Below, in pieces: positions 63,353 to 64,000 of a stretch of 64,000 bases of DNA. Made by a program: the position numbers and the translations under genes. The notes under the pieces are model-generated. The model was not told the DNA's origin, did no database searches, and saw only the letters and a list, made by a program, of their open reading frames with translations. Each line of letters opens with the position of its first letter. Position 1 is the stretch's first letter. Origin of the DNA: G963662655 sp963665015 (GTDB lineage Bacteria > Cloacimonadota > Cloacimonadia > Cloacimonadales > JAIOQZ01); NCBI GenBank assembly GCA_963665015.2, contig CAXXSY010000003.1:1240001-1304000 (forward strand), read 5' to 3'.

Positions 63353-64000
63353 TTATTTCTTCCCGGCTCTCCACAGAAAGAACAGGAATCCCGCAAACAG
63401 AAAGCCGATTGCCGCAATCGCGATCACGAACAAAAGGTGCCTTTTCCAGACCGCATGATCCATCCGCGATTTTTCTTCCATCAGTGTTATTGCCAGTTTC
63501 TTATCCTTCAGCTCATTCTCCAGATTCTCGATCCGGATCAGTAGCTGATGAACCTTCTTTTCCCGATCGTCCCATCGTTCCACGAGCTGCTGTTTCTGTT
63601 GCCTCTGGTGCTCGAGTTCCTGCTCGGAATCGATCAACTCGGTCTCGTATCGCACCATGAGTTCCTCGATCCGGCTATCGATCTCATGTTGCTGCGTCTG
63701 CACAAGATAGTCGATGTGGCGATCCTGCATCTCCAGTGCTTTTCGCAGGTCGTTTCGATCGCGGTAAAGCTGAGAAATCTCTTCCAGCATTTCGAGCGTC
63801 GCCGGAAGATAATGCCGGTCTCCGTACCGCTCGAAGAAGAGCTCGATCACTTTTTCCGCATCGACCGCATCGCCTTTCGCCCGATAGACCCTCACCATCC
63901 CGAGCATCACTTCGGCTTGCAGGACATCCAGCGCGTGCTGCTGCGCATAGTTCATCAGCGTTGTGTATCCTTCGATCGCGTTATCGTAGCTGCCCAGTTC
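63353..64000 (-). CDS. TPR / coiled-coil membrane protein, N-terminus cut by the window edge
   Basis: The C-terminal 215 residues of a protein that continues past 64000: the frame is open to the edge (ELGSYDNAIEGYTTLMNYAQ reads as a TPR helix pair). TPRs are followed by a long coiled coil (about 95 residues, RYETELIDSEQELEHQRQQK) and one C-terminal TM helix (LFVIAIAAIGFLFAGFLFFL) with a basic tail. The TPR plus RYE coiled-coil layout resembles the protein at 18856 and membrane TPR sensors that end in kinase or DNA-binding domains, but here the protein ends after the membrane helix. Confidence 0.75.
   Translation of the reverse strand, partial: ELGSYDNAIEGYTTLMNYAQQHALDVLQAEVMLGMVRVYRAKGDAVDAEKVIELFFERYGDRHYLPATLEMLEEISQLYRDRNDLRKALEMQDRHIDYLVQTQQHEIDSRIEELMVRYETELIDSEQELEHQRQQKQQLVERWDDREKKVHQLLIRIENLENELKDKKLAITLMEEKSRMDHAVWKRHLLFVIAIAAIGFLFAGFLFFLWRAGKK

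Overview
This window looks like chromosomal DNA of an uncultured-type, moderately GC-rich, Gram-negative bacterium. TolC/RND export genes, outer-membrane barrel proteins and secreted Cache proteins point to two membranes. The SerA-like dehydrogenase (TPKKMGAQT and GIHAYGHVG motifs), the long 669-residue urocanate hydratase and the GGEGNGG phosphohexomutase resemble, from memory, the forms found in Bacteroidetes and their relatives, so an FCB-group bacterium is my best guess. I could not test this. I saw no rRNA, tRNA, CRISPR array, insertion sequence or prophage.

Layout. 0.2-6.5 kb: a PadR-controlled TolC / lipoprotein adaptor / RND permease efflux operon, with a palindromic operator candidate over its promoter. 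6.6-9.3 kb: a SerA-like dehydrogenase (minus strand) and a secreted SGNH esterase with a good sigma-54 promoter. 9.4-12.5 kb: four tandem members of an unrecognised outer-membrane barrel family. 12.7-18.6 kb, minus strand: ferritin-like protein, an unknown protein, HutU, an amidohydrolase and a phosphohexomutase. 18.9-19.9 kb: a TPR protein.

19.9-42.1 kb is a 15-gene minus-strand signalling island. It holds a methyl-accepting receptor, a secreted lone Cache protein, CheW, a CheA with two HPt domains, CheR and CheB. Around these lie nine further signalling proteins, eight of which open with a recognisable receiver domain: soluble PAS kinases, an HDOD protein, a degenerate HD-GYP protein and a zinc-motif receiver. 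No stand-alone CheY of normal form and no flagellar gene is present, so this looks like an alternative chemosensory / phosphorelay hub. On the plus strand beside it (42.5-46.0 kb) a periplasmic binding protein is translationally coupled to a Cache-HAMP-PAS hybrid kinase.

46.3-62.9 kb is a plus-strand surface-glycan locus: TPR-GT2 fusion, two AsnB amidotransferases, two PAPS-type sulfotransferases, a GT4 glycosyltransferase, a methyltransferase, a sugar epimerase, two DegT aminotransferases, a FemAB/GNAT-like acyltransferase and a radical SAM enzyme. Its first gene has a near-consensus sigma-54 site upstream. The gaps in this locus are filled by two families of short hairpin repeats. In one family both the outer and the inner stems change sequence from copy to copy but stay complementary; one copy supplies the last 13 codons of a sulfotransferase, and two copies share a perfect 49-bp inverted repeat around three genes. 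The right edge holds a small cysteine-rich protein with its own sigma-54-like site and a TPR/coiled-coil membrane protein that runs off the window.
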